Source: Immundisolibacteraceae bacterium
GTDB lineage: Bacteria; Pseudomonadota; Gammaproteobacteria; Immundisolibacterales; Immundisolibacteraceae
Reading direction: 5' to 3'
Assembly (NCBI GenBank): GCA_016763355.1
Contig: JAESTY010000206.1
Location: 1 to 14,308, forward strand
Length of the DNA: 14,308 bases
The notes below the pieces were generated by a model. That model saw nothing but the letters and a program-made list of their open reading frames with translations, was not told the DNA's origin and searched no databases. The translations under genes and the position numbers were made by a program. Positions 6,133-14,218 of the stretch are shown one piece after another (position 1 is the stretch's first letter; every line of letters begins with the position of its first letter).

Positions 6133-7755
6133 ATGGTTACATCGTCGGAGCAGACGGCAATAAAAACAGATTCCTTGGTGATAGGTGGTGGACTGGCGGG
6201 CATTGTTACCGCGCTGGAATTACTTAAAGCTGGCAAACAGGTGGTACTACTCGATCGTGCCGATGAGCAGGATTTTGGTGGCCAGGCAAAAGAGGCGCTG
6301 GGGGGCATGACTTTTACCGGCACACCGCAACAACGTCGAGCTGGTATCGATGATTCGGCAGAGTTGGCCTACGCAGACTGGATTCGCTATGGCATGTTTG
6401 AGGCCGAAGATGTCTGGCCGAAGGCATGGGCTAAAGCTTATGTTGAACAGTGTGTCGAGGAGGTCTATTTCTGGTTACGTAGTCAGGGGCTGCGGTTTTT
6501 ACCGGTGATTACCTGGGGTGAACGCGGTATGAACGAGGTCGGTAATTCGGTGCCTCGCTATCACCTTTTATGGGGCGGTGGTTATACGCTGGCAACTCGA
6601 ATGATTGAGTTATTGGCTCCTTATAGCGATCGCTTGACCCTGCGGTTTAATCAGAATGTTGTGGGATTGGATACCCAGGCCGGTGTGGTGGTTGGTTGTC
6701 ACGGGGTGACCGAACCCAGTGGTGAGGCGTTTGAGGTTCGGGCGCAAACCACGGTTGTTGCGACCGGCGGCGTTGGCGGTGATTTGGATTTAGTGCGTAG
6801 TCTCTGGCCCCAGGAGTGGGGTAGTGCACCTGACACCCTGTTGACCGGCGCCCATCAGTATTCCGATGGCAAGTTGCATCAACAGGTTGAGAAAATTGGC
6901 GGTAATGTGACTCATCTGTCGCGGATGTGGAATTACGCCACCGGGTTTCATCATCCGCAACCGCGCAAACCTAACCATGGTTTGGCGTTGTTGCCGCCAA
7001 GGTCTGCCATCTGGGTGGATTATCAGGGTAATCGGATTGGCCCCGAACCATTGATGGGCGCTTTTGATACCCGCTTTACCTGTGAACAGGTGAGCCGTCA
7101 GCCACACGGCTATTCATGGAGCATTCTCAATCGTAAGGTGGTTGAAAAGGAGTTGATGATCTCCGGGTCAGAACATAACCCGGCGTTGCGTGATCGGAAG
7201 CTATTTACCTTTTTGAAAGAGAACATCCTCGGTAATAAGCGGGTTTATAACTACCTGGCGAATGAGGTTAGCGATGTCTGCGTCGCTGATACGCCGGAGC
7301 AGTTGGCGATAAAGATGAACCAGATTACCGGCGAAGGGGATGTGGACGGCGCCGCGCTGCGGGCGACCATCGAATCTTACGACGCCGAGGTTGCCCGGGG
7401 GCCGGATAACTTTACCGATCCTCAGCTCAAACGCATCAAGCTATTGAGAGAGTGGAAGGGCGACCGGCCCAAAGTCTGTAATTTTCAGGAAATTGGTGAC
7501 CCGAAGGCCGGACCATTGATGGCGATTCGGCAGTTTATTCTGTGCCGTAAAAGCCTGGGTGGTATTCAGACCGATCTCGAAGGCCGGGTGTTAAAAGCCG
7601 ATGGTTCGGCGATTGAAGGTCTATACGCGGTAGGTGAAGCTTCCGGTTTTGGCGGCGGCGGTAGTAACGGTGTTCGTTCTCTGGAAGGTACCTTTCTGGC
7701 GGGTTGTATCTTGACCGGCCGCTTAACGGGCAAGGCCATTGGCGAGTCTGGATAA
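6133..7755 (+). CDS. FAD-binding dehydrogenase, COG3573/KstD-like
   Basis: This 540-residue flavoprotein is related to fumarate reductase and 3-ketosteroid dehydrogenase flavin subunits. The FAD Rossmann motif is at 18-23 (GGGLAG), with the ribose-binding acid at Asp41 after VVLL. FGGQAKEALGG follows at 48-58. The C-terminus carries GLYAVGEASGFGGGGSNGV and SLEGTFLAG from residue 496, which closes the FAD site. This combination, with WLRSQGLRFLP at about 114-124, fits the COG3573 'FAD-binding dehydrogenase' group. It is presumably a cytoplasmic redox enzyme acting on a cyclic or unsaturated substrate; the substrate is unknown. ATG 6133 is chosen because AGGA at 6122-6125 lies 7 bases upstream. 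The in-frame TTG at 6115 would place that site inside the gene. It follows the DUF4124-like gene by 53 bases. Confidence 0.88.
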   Translation: MVTSSEQTAIKTDSLVIGGGLAGIVTALELLKAGKQVVLLDRADEQDFGGQAKEALGGMTFTGTPQQRRAGIDDSAELAYADWIRYGMFEAEDVWPKAWAKAYVEQCVEEVYFWLRSQGLRFLPVITWGERGMNEVGNSVPRYHLLWGGGYTLATRMIELLAPYSDRLTLRFNQNVVGLDTQAGVVVGCHGVTEPSGEAFEVRAQTTVVATGGVGGDLDLVRSLWPQEWGSAPDTLLTGAHQYSDGKLHQQVEKIGGNVTHLSRMWNYATGFHHPQPRKPNHGLALLPPRSAIWVDYQGNRIGPEPLMGAFDTRFTCEQVSRQPHGYSWSILNRKVVEKELMISGSEHNPALRDRKLFTFLKENILGNKRVYNYLANEVSDVCVADTPEQLAIKMNQITGEGDVDGAALRATIESYDAEVARGPDNFTDPQLKRIKLLREWKGDRPKVCNFQEIGDPKAGPLMAIRQFILCRKSLGGIQTDLEGRVLKADGSAIEGLYAVGEASGFGGGGSNGVRSLEGTFLAGCILTGRLTGKAIGESG

Positions 7756-7807
7756 GTGACCCGGATAGCTCAAGATGACCAGATTGTTAAATGAAACCAC
7801 TTTCGAC

Positions 7808-7883
7808 CCAGAATTAATTTAATACAGGATTAATAAAACCCAGCATTCATCTAGTACCAGAATCAATCTAATACAGAATTAAT
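7808..7883. repeat. Pair of imperfect 27-base direct repeats, 49-base period
   Basis: Two AT-rich copies, 7808-7834 and 7857-7883, match at 24 of 27 positions; each contains TCTAATACAG or TTTAATACAG between CCAGAAT and ATTAAT. Copy 2 overlaps the stop codon of the minus-strand EamA gene (7879-7881). They fill most of the gap between the convergent flavoprotein and EamA genes. No hairpin or T-run accompanies them; a local tandem duplication is the simplest reading. Confidence 0.7.
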
Positions 7884-8781
7884 CTGAGCTATTAACCGAT
7901 GGCAGAGGAATAGTCTGGCGAGCGTTAACCAGGTAGATACTGTAAATGATCAATCCGCCGCCGGCTGCTAACACCCAGGTGAGTTGTTCACCCAGAAACG
8001 CTGTGCTGACCGCAATGGAGACCACGGGTACCAGAAAAGTATTGGCGGAGATGCGGGTCGCATCCATGGTTTTGATCAGGTTTAACCAGATTAACCAGGA
8101 GCAGGCCAGGCCGATGATGGAGCCCCACATCAGGGACACGATAAAACTCCAATGCCATTGAATCTGGGACCAGTGTTCATCGAGCAGGAGTTGGCCGGAG
8201 AATATAATTAGCCAGCCGCCAATAAAAAACGGAATCGCGATAAACCAGTAGACCGAGGTTGGGTTTGCTCGTTTCATTGACACGGTGCCGATGGCCCAGG
8301 CAATGGCTGATAACAGACCCATGCTGACGCCATAGAGTGAAACATCGCCCTGAATGCCCCGGTAGCTAATAATGGCAACGCCGATGAAACCAATGATCAG
8401 GCCGATCAGTTTTTTGCGGGTGAGCACTTCATCGAGTATCCAGTGAGCCAGTAAACCGACGATAATAGGCTGGATATACAGCAATACTGACGCCATGCCA
8501 GCGGGTAGGTAATTCACCGAAATAGTGGATAGTCCAAAGAACAGGCCGACATTAAAGATGGTGGATATGGTCAGCGCAGGCCAGTTTTGCCGCAGGTCGA
8601 TAGGTTCGGCGAAGTAAATCGCTAAACTGGCCAGAAAAATGGCTGCGACTATGGCGCGTAGCCCGGCAAAAATCAGTGGTGGTGCGTAGGCAAGGCCAAT
8701 TTTCATCACTGGATAACCGACGCCCCAAATAATAATAAGCAGGCCAAGAAATAACAGTGGTCGTTTAGTAATAAGGTTCAA
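7879..8781 (-). CDS. EamA/DMT-family inner-membrane transporter
   Basis: This is a 300-residue integral membrane protein with about ten hydrophobic segments in two EamA repeats (about 8-135 and 148-285), the usual drug/metabolite transporter layout and length. The N-terminus LLFLGLLIIIWGVGYPVMK and the segment GVAIISYRG before the second repeat are typical. Members export amino acids, metabolites or drugs by secondary transport; the substrate cannot be read from sequence. The start is TTG at 8781-8779. An in-frame TAA lies 21 bases upstream, only ATT offers an earlier start, and the first internal ATG (residue 26) would delete the first membrane helix. A GGA lies 6 bases before the TTG. It is divergent from the PHP gene, with 66 bases between the starts, and probably stands alone. 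Confidence 0.9.
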   Translation of the reverse strand: MNLITKRPLLFLGLLIIIWGVGYPVMKIGLAYAPPLIFAGLRAIVAAIFLASLAIYFAEPIDLRQNWPALTISTIFNVGLFFGLSTISVNYLPAGMASVLLYIQPIIVGLLAHWILDEVLTRKKLIGLIIGFIGVAIISYRGIQGDVSLYGVSMGLLSAIAWAIGTVSMKRANPTSVYWFIAIPFFIGGWLIIFSGQLLLDEHWSQIQWHWSFIVSLMWGSIIGLACSWLIWLNLIKTMDATRISANTFLVPVVSIAVSTAFLGEQLTWVLAAGGGLIIYSIYLVNARQTIPLPSVNSSD

Positions 8782-8847
8782 CTGGATTCCGATAATGGAT
8801 TATTTGCCTGAAATTTTTCGATTTTCAATCACTATAGCAGTAGGTCG

Positions 8848-9687
8848 ATGAGCGACCCGGTCTATGACCTGCACTGTCATTCAACCTGTTCAGACGGTCG
8901 GTTATCGCCAACAGATCTGGTGAATCGGGCTGCGCAGAAAGGCGTGACCCATCTGGCATTAACCGATCATGACACGGTGATGGGTGTCGACGAGGCAAGG
9001 ATTGCTGCACAGGCCAGTAATCTGAACCTGATTACTGGCGTCGAGATTTCGGTGACCTGGGAAAACAAACCCCTGCACATGATCGGGCTAAATTTTGACA
9101 CTAGCCATTCATCGATTTCTCAGTTGATGAATAGTCAGGACCTGTTGCGTCAGGAACGCTCGCAACGAATTGCTCACAAACTTGAAAAAAAAGGCGTTAA
9201 AGAGCCATTGGCGGCAGCGCTTGCTAACGCTAACGGTGGCATGATCAGCCGACCGCATTTCGCTCAATGCCTGATTGACCAGGGCTATGCAAAGGATTTC
9301 GAATCGGCGTTTCGGGGTTATCTTGGCGCAGGCAAACCAGCTTATGTTGCGACCCAATGGGTCTCCATGGAGACCGCTATCGAGAATCTTACTGCTGCTG
9401 GCGGGGTAGCGGTGATTGCTCACCCGAGGCGTTATCGATTAAGTCACAGCTGGATGCGGCGATTACTCGAAGAATTTAAAGCTATGGGCGGTGTTGGGGT
9501 TGAAGTGATCACTGGTGGCGGTAATCAGGGCGATCGTGATTCGATGAGCTTACTAGCCGAGCGATATCAGCTGCTCGGTTCGGTTGGTTCAGATTTTCAT
9601 ACGGCTGAAAACTCATGGGTAGAGCTGGGCCGTTTGAAACCGTTACCGGCTTCAGTTGAGCCGATCTGGAGCTGTTTTACAGCTTAG
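8848..9687 (+). CDS. rnm: PHP-domain phosphoesterase, RNase AM (YciV/TrpH) family
   Basis: This is a 279-residue cytoplasmic metal-dependent phosphoesterase. The PHP metal-ligand motifs are all visible: His9 and His11 with Asp16 (HCHSTCSD), Asp40-His41 (LTDHD), Glu66 (GVEIS), His137 (SRPHF), His192 (AHPRRY), and Asp249 with His251 (GSDFH). The order and length match E. coli RNase AM (formerly YciV/TrpH), which trims 5' ends of rRNA and other RNAs and also dephosphorylates 3',5'-bisphosphonucleotides. The ATG at 8848 has only a weak AGG at 8842-8844. It is divergent from the EamA gene and followed by a 299-base intergenic region, so it is probably monocistronic. The ortholog call rests on the motif set; substrate preference is inferred from the family. 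Confidence 0.88.
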   Translation: MSDPVYDLHCHSTCSDGRLSPTDLVNRAAQKGVTHLALTDHDTVMGVDEARIAAQASNLNLITGVEISVTWENKPLHMIGLNFDTSHSSISQLMNSQDLLRQERSQRIAHKLEKKGVKEPLAAALANANGGMISRPHFAQCLIDQGYAKDFESAFRGYLGAGKPAYVATQWVSMETAIENLTAAGGVAVIAHPRRYRLSHSWMRRLLEEFKAMGGVGVEVITGGGNQGDRDSMSLLAERYQLLGSVGSDFHTAENSWVELGRLKPLPASVEPIWSCFTA

Positions 9688-9749
9688 GTAGATGCTGTAT
9701 TAGTGTTTGAGTTAGATAGTGAAATGCCGCCTGATTTGGCTGGTTTTCA

Positions 9750-9790
9750 GGGCCTATTCGGTATATTATTCGCCGCTTCTGAATGGGCCT
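9750..9790 (+). repeat. 12-pair hairpin with 17-base loop
   Basis: GGGCCTATTCGG at 9750-9761 pairs with CTGAATGGGCCT at 9779-9790, using nine Watson-Crick and three G-U pairs. No T-run follows. It may help terminate or stabilise the rnm transcript, or be part of an RNA element together with the next hairpin. Confidence 0.5.
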
Positions 9791-9793
9791 AAA

Positions 9794-9819
9794 GAGAGGC
9801 GCAAATTTAAGAGCCTCTC
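9794..9819 (+). repeat. 7-bp perfect hairpin directly after the first
   Basis: GAGAGGC at 9794-9800 pairs with GCCTCTC at 9813-9819 around a 12-base A/T-rich loop. It starts 4 bases after the previous hairpin, so the two could stack in one RNA. There is no T-run on the plus strand, so it is not a standard terminator. Confidence 0.5.
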
Positions 9820-9825
9820 ATTAGC

Positions 9826-9931
9826 ATGACCGACTATAAAAATTCTACTCGCGGTCTAACTGTTCGAAACTCCTAAAGGTTTTGCTTTGGCGGGCGCAGG
9901 TAGTGGCATCAGCAGCTTTAAGGATATCTAA
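9826..9931 (+). pseudogene. Possible frameshifted micro-ORF (about 34 codons)
   Basis: ATG at 9826 opens a 16-codon frame, MTDYKNSTRGLTVRNS, ending at TAA 9874-9876. From about 9869 the next frame reads TPKGFALAGAGSGISSFKDI to TAA at 9929-9931. Removing one A from the AAA at 9867-9869 would join them into one basic, Gly-rich peptide. There is no clear ribosome site. It could be a decayed small gene, a leader peptide, a sequencing slip or chance. The protein-like character of both halves is the only support, and I know of no matching family. Confidence 0.25.
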
Positions 9932-9934
9932 TCG

Positions 9935-9950
9935 CTGACCGATTGGTCAG
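9935..9950. promoter_or_regulatory. TetR-type palindromic operator upstream of RND operon
   Basis: CTGACCGATTGGTCAG is a 16-base palindrome with one mismatched pair of positions (G9940+1 against its partner) around the centre: the arms CTGACC and GGTCAG are exact. It ends 36 bases before the GTG start of the membrane-fusion gene. TGACC-N4-GGTCA palindromes of this kind are characteristic of TetR/AcrR repressor sites in front of efflux operons. No TetR gene lies in the window. It could form a small RNA stem, but the T-run lies 6 bases past the stem after GGGG, so a terminator is less likely. Confidence 0.6.
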
Positions 9951-9986
9951 TCGGGGTTTTTGGTTCTGCTTTGAGTTCAAATAACT

Positions 9987-11063
9987 GTGTATAAAAAACA
10001 AATAGTTTGTCTTTCCCTGGTTGCGGCTTTGGCTGCCGGTTGTAGTGAGGATGTTGAGGAGAAGGCGGCTGGTCCGCGTCCGGTTTTAGTTACCATGACC
10101 GAAGTGGTGATTGGTGTAACTGAGGACCTGGAGGGCACTGTTGGGCGTATAGAGAGCAAAGCCGAACCACTGGTAGCTGCGGAGATTGATGGCCGGATTA
10201 CTCACATCGACGCTGAGATTGGTGACACGGTAACGGCAGGCGATAAGCTGGCTCAGATCGACCCAGAGGATTACCGCCTCTCGCATCGTTCTGCACAATC
10301 AGATGTCGATCGTATTAATGCCATGATCAAACAACAGCAGCGACTGGTTGATCGTTACCTGAAACTCAGGGAAGACGAGTTTTTCGCTGAGAACACCCTC
10401 GACGCTGCGTCGTCTGAACTGGATATACTGAAAAAACAGCGCTCTTCTGCGTTGAATCGATTAAGCCAGGCCAAACGTAACCTCTCACGGGCATCAGTAA
10501 CGGCTCCCTTGAGTGGTGAAATCAGTGAGCGACTGGTTAACGAGGGTGACTACGTTAAACGAGGTAATCCTCTGTTTCGTATCTCTACCGACCAGTATTT
10601 GCGGGTGGTGCTGCCTTACCCGGAGACGCTGGCCGACCGGTTGCACCCTGGGTTGATAGTCAGGCTTGAAAGCGCAACCGCGGTGGGCACACGCGTGGAG
10701 GTGGCTGTTACTGAAATTCGTCCCACCATTGGCCATTTTAATCATGCGATTGACGTGATTATTGATATGCCAAACCCGGGCAATTGGCGTCCCGGTGGCA
10801 CCATCAACGGTGAACTGGTGATGAACCGAATCGAAAACGCCGTGCTGGTTCCTGAAACATCGGTGGTGTTACGTCCTCAAGGCCATGTGGTCTACCTGCT
10901 CAATGAAGCGATGAACCGTGTCGAGGAACGGCTGGTTGAAACCGGTGTGCTCTCGATGGACCTGCTTGAGGTGGTTAGTGGTCTCAGCGCCGGCGATAAA
11001 GTGGTCGTCGATGGAGCCGGTTTTTTGACCGGTGGTGCCGTCGTCACTGTTCAGCAGAGGTAA
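9987..11063 (+). CDS. RND efflux periplasmic adaptor (membrane-fusion lipoprotein)
   Basis: This 358-residue HlyD/AcrA-type adaptor links an RND pump to an outer-membrane channel. It starts with a lipoprotein signal ending LAAGC, with Cys19 as the predicted lipidated residue. Biotinyl-lipoyl halves are at about 60-92 (EPLVAAEIDGRITHI and GDTVTAGDKLAQI) and 168-200 (VTAPLSGEIS and GDYVKRGNPLF). They flank an alpha-hairpin at 93-167 that is rich in Gln, Arg and Leu heptads. Beta-barrel and membrane-proximal domains follow. The GTG start at 9987 is chosen because it gives a complete signal peptide; its ribosome site is weak (GAG, 11 bases upstream). The permease ATG begins 6 bases after the stop. 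The TetR-like palindrome at 9935-9950 suggests repressor control. Substrates are unknown. Confidence 0.92.
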   Translation: MYKKQIVCLSLVAALAAGCSEDVEEKAAGPRPVLVTMTEVVIGVTEDLEGTVGRIESKAEPLVAAEIDGRITHIDAEIGDTVTAGDKLAQIDPEDYRLSHRSAQSDVDRINAMIKQQQRLVDRYLKLREDEFFAENTLDAASSELDILKKQRSSALNRLSQAKRNLSRASVTAPLSGEISERLVNEGDYVKRGNPLFRISTDQYLRVVLPYPETLADRLHPGLIVRLESATAVGTRVEVAVTEIRPTIGHFNHAIDVIIDMPNPGNWRPGGTINGELVMNRIENAVLVPETSVVLRPQGHVVYLLNEAMNRVEERLVETGVLSMDLLEVVSGLSAGDKVVVDGAGFLTGGAVVTVQQR

Positions 11064-11069
11064 TCGATC

Positions 11070-14000
11070 ATGAATCTGCCAGAGTTAGCTATTCGCCGGC
11101 ATGTGTTGACCTATATGGTCAATGGGTTGTTAGTGCTGTTTGGCATTATTGCCTTTTTTCAGCTTGGCGTTGCGCGCATGCCCAACGTGGACATTCCGTT
11201 GATCACCATTACCACGGTTCAGCCTGGTGGTAATCCCAGCGTTATCGACAGTAGTATTACGAACATCATTGAGCGCAAAGTTAATAGTATTCCGGGGATC
11301 GATTTTGTTAAGTCGAGTTCAACTCCCAGTGTGTCGGTGGTGCAGCTGAACTTTAAGCTCAGTAAAGATATTGATGTTGCTTTTAATGAGGTGCAGACCA
11401 AGGTCAACCAGATACTGACTCAGTTACCTGCCGATGCAGATTCGCCGGTAATCGCTAAGGTCGAAACCGACGCACAGGCGGTTATCTGGTTGCATCTGCA
11501 AGGTAATCGTACGATTCAGCAGCTTAATGTTTATGGCCAGAATGTGTTGCGACGCCAGCTCGAAAAAATCGACGGTGTGGGTGACATTTTTATCGGTGGT
11601 ATGCGCGAGCGCACCCTGCGAGTTGAGTTGCAGCCTGATCGCCTGATTGCGATGGGTATGACCGTTCAGGATGTGATTGTTGCGTTTCGAAACGAACATA
11701 TCCTGCTGCCTGGGGGCTTTTTAACATCCCGGGCCTCGGAGAGATTGCTCAAGCTTGACCTGGAATATCACAGCGCCCGAGAGCTGGGCGAAATCGTGAT
11801 TGGCTATATTGATGGCAGTGCGATTCGACTCGACCAGGTGGCGGACATCATCGATGGGGTTTCTGACTTCAGGCAGTTGATGCGGCGCAACGGTGAACCT
11901 CTGGTTGGCCTGGGGGTGGTGAAAGTCTCTGGTGCCAACACCGTGGCGATCATCGATGAAGTTAAACGGGTGGTAGACGAAGAAATTCGGCCCCAGCTGC
12001 CCCCAGGTATGACCATCAAGTTTGGTAGCGATCAGTCAGGTTATATTCTGTCCATTGTGCTGGCGCTGCAGGAACATCTGATTCTAGGCACCTTGCTGGC
12101 CGGTGCGGTCGTGCTGCTGTTTCTGCGTAACCTGCGCGCGACACTGATTATTGGTGCGGCAATTCCGGTGTCGTTATTCGCGGCGATGGCGGCGATGTAC
12201 TTTCTTGGCTTCACCTTTAACTCGATGTCCCTGTTAGGGCTATTGCTGCTGGTGGGGGTGGTGGTCGATGATGCCATTGTGGTGTTAGAAAATATCTATC
12301 GACATCGTGAGGATATCGATCCGAATCCGATGTCAGCGGCCATTAATGGCACTAGTGAGGTCATGTTTGCGGTGCTAGCGGCGACGGCTTCACTGGTGGC
12401 AATCTTTTTGCCAGTGCTGTTTATGGACGGTATGGTGGGTCGGTTTTTTGCGACTTTCGCGCTGGTTGTTGTTATTGGTGTTATTGCTTCCTGGTTTGTC
12501 TCGTTAACGCTGACACCGATGATGTGCGCCCGTTATTTAAAGGTCGGCCACAGCCATGGCAAAATCTATACGGCCCTGGAGCGCTACTTTGACCAGTTGG
12601 AAAGCAGCTATAAAAGGCTGGTGACCTGGGTGCTGAAACACCGTTGGCCGACGCTGGGGGTGGCTACTCTGGTGGTTGCTTCGAGTGCATTTTTCTTTGA
12701 TGCAGTGGGCAAGGAATTCATGCCTGAAACGGATATTGGCCGCATCATGGTGATTTTAAAAACCCCGATGGGCTCAAGCATCGAATATACCGATAAAAAG
12801 GTTCGTGAGCTCGAAGAATTGATGTCTCATGAAGAGTCAAAATATAACTTTGTCTCTATTGGCCTGTTTTCTCAGGCCCAGGTCAATCAGTCGATTGGCT
12901 TTATCGAATTGCTTGATCAAAGCGAGCGAGATTACACCCAGGAAACCTTTCTGAATCAGTTCAGGAAAAAACTCACCACCATCCCGGGCGTTCGCGCGTT
13001 TGCGACTAAGGTACCGACACTAGGCGGAGGTCGCGGTGAAGGTCTGCAATTTGCCTTGCGTGGTCCTAACCTGGAAGAGGTGGCCCGACTCTCGAATGAA
13101 TTACGTCGGCGTTTGCTAGACGCTGGTGGTATGGGACGAATGGATTTAGATCTGCAGTTGAACATGCCGCAACTGAAACTGGAAATCGACCGGGTGCGTG
13201 CCCGCAGTGTGGGCTTAACGGCTAAGCAGGTGGCTGATGCAGCCAATGTGCTGGCGGGTGGTCTCGATATTGCCAAGTACAACGATGAACCCGGCGATGG
13301 CGAGCGTTACGATATCAGGCTCAAAGCTGCGGAAGGCACTTTCCGTTCTCCAGAAGATCTACGCAAAATTTATCTGCGTTCGAAATCTGGGGAGTTGGTA
13401 AGGTTAGATACGGTGGCTAGCTTTAAGGAAATTCTGGGTCCGGCTCGTATTGATCGGATAAACCTGCAATACGCAGCCCTGTTTTATACCGATCCAGACG
13501 GGGCGCTCGGTGATGCGGTTGACAAGCTCACCCAGATTAGCGAAGAGATGTTGCCCATTGGTTATCGAATCGAAATGCTAGGCATGTCGCGGGAGTTTAA
13601 ACGGACGATGGCGTCGATGGCCTTTGCGTTTGGGCTAGCGCTGGTGCTTCTTTATATGGTGCTTGCTAGCCAGTTTGATTCCTTTTTGCAGCCATTGGTG
13701 ATCATGTCAGCTCAACCACTAGCCATGATTGGCGGGCTGGCACTGTTATGGGTATCTGGTCATACCCTGAATATCTATTCGATTATTGGTTTAATTTTGC
13801 TGATTGGTCTGGTAGCGAAAAACTCCATCCTGTTGATAGATCTGACTAATCAGCGTCGAAAGCAGGGCCTGACCATTGCTGAGGCACTCAAAGACGCCTG
13901 TCCAACCCGGTTGCGTCCGGTGCTAATGACGTCGTTGACGGTCATTTTGTCGATGGCCCCAGCTGCGATGGGTTATGGGCCGGGAGCTGACCGAAACGGA

Positions 14001-14156
14001 CCATTAGCGGTGGCGGTTATAGGCGGTATGGTGACCTCGACATTACTGACATTGGTGGTGGTGCCGGTGGTTTATTCACTGATTGAGAACGCAATATTAA
14101 AGTTGCAGGGCCGCAAGCTGGCCTCGGCGATTCATCAGGTTGATTATGTGAAGTAG
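11070..14156 (+). CDS. RND efflux permease (AcrB/HAE1 type)
   Basis: This 1028-residue inner-membrane proton/drug antiporter has full AcrB-family length. It has one helix at about 13-32, a large periplasmic loop, a helix cluster from about 330, a second loop, and a C-terminal helix cluster from about 850. The proton-relay residues are present: Asp400-Asp401 in GVVVDDAIVVLEN, Lys917 in LVAKNSILL, and Arg975 in GADRNGPLAVAVIGG. The pump is therefore likely functional. AGAGG at 11056-11060, inside the last codons of the adaptor, lies 9 bases before the ATG, so the two genes form one operon. No outer-membrane factor gene follows; a strong terminator does. It probably expels hydrophobic or amphiphilic compounds, but specificity cannot be read from sequence. 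Confidence 0.95.
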   Translation: MNLPELAIRRHVLTYMVNGLLVLFGIIAFFQLGVARMPNVDIPLITITTVQPGGNPSVIDSSITNIIERKVNSIPGIDFVKSSSTPSVSVVQLNFKLSKDIDVAFNEVQTKVNQILTQLPADADSPVIAKVETDAQAVIWLHLQGNRTIQQLNVYGQNVLRRQLEKIDGVGDIFIGGMRERTLRVELQPDRLIAMGMTVQDVIVAFRNEHILLPGGFLTSRASERLLKLDLEYHSARELGEIVIGYIDGSAIRLDQVADIIDGVSDFRQLMRRNGEPLVGLGVVKVSGANTVAIIDEVKRVVDEEIRPQLPPGMTIKFGSDQSGYILSIVLALQEHLILGTLLAGAVVLLFLRNLRATLIIGAAIPVSLFAAMAAMYFLGFTFNSMSLLGLLLLVGVVVDDAIVVLENIYRHREDIDPNPMSAAINGTSEVMFAVLAATASLVAIFLPVLFMDGMVGRFFATFALVVVIGVIASWFVSLTLTPMMCARYLKVGHSHGKIYTALERYFDQLESSYKRLVTWVLKHRWPTLGVATLVVASSAFFFDAVGKEFMPETDIGRIMVILKTPMGSSIEYTDKKVRELEELMSHEESKYNFVSIGLFSQAQVNQSIGFIELLDQSERDYTQETFLNQFRKKLTTIPGVRAFATKVPTLGGGRGEGLQFALRGPNLEEVARLSNELRRRLLDAGGMGRMDLDLQLNMPQLKLEIDRVRARSVGLTAKQVADAANVLAGGLDIAKYNDEPGDGERYDIRLKAAEGTFRSPEDLRKIYLRSKSGELVRLDTVASFKEILGPARIDRINLQYAALFYTDPDGALGDAVDKLTQISEEMLPIGYRIEMLGMSREFKRTMASMAFAFGLALVLLYMVLASQFDSFLQPLVIMSAQPLAMIGGLALLWVSGHTLNIYSIIGLILLIGLVAKNSILLIDLTNQRRKQGLTIAEALKDACPTRLRPVLMTSLTVILSMAPAAMGYGPGADRNGPLAVAVIGGMVTSTLLTLVVVPVVYSLIENAILKLQGRKLASAIHQVDYVK

Positions 14157-14180
14157 CTCATCCGCAAACTCTGTGTTCTG

Positions 14181-14218
14181 AAAAAGGGCGTATCCCAACC
14201 AGGGGTGCGCCCTTTTTT
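14181..14218 (+). terminator. Strong intrinsic terminator of the RND operon
   Basis: AAAAAGGGCG at 14181-14190 pairs exactly with CGCCCTTTTT at 14208-14217. An inner helix is possible (ATCCC 14192-14196 with GGGGT 14202-14206), and the T-run reaches 14218. It starts 24 bases after the permease stop. The A-run on the left side would also let it work on the minus strand. Confidence 0.9.

Larger units (their letters stand above)
9688..9986. other. Structured intergenic region before the RND operon
   Basis: These 299 bases contain, in order, a 12-pair hairpin (9750-9790), a 7-pair hairpin (9794-9819), a 5-pair inverted repeat (9828-9832 with 9852-9856), a possible broken micro-ORF (9826-9931) and a TetR-like palindrome (9935-9950). 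They lie between the same-strand rnm and efflux genes and must hold the efflux promoter. I could not choose a convincing -35/-10 pair; TATATT at 9762-9767 has no -35 at normal spacing. Confidence 0.6.

Noticed and set aside
9719..9829. GTG-started 36-codon frame ending in ATGA with the micro-ORF
   Set aside because: It runs through both hairpins, lacks a ribosome site and has no recognisable sequence character; the hairpins explain the region better.
9857..9880. GTTCGAAAC as a tRNA T-arm
   Set aside because: No acceptor, D-arm or anticodon stem can be built around it.
9935..9963. Palindrome plus T-run read as a terminator of rnm
   Set aside because: The stem has only six pairs and is separated from the T-run by TCGGGG; its arms fit a TetR-type operator better and its place before an efflux operon agrees.
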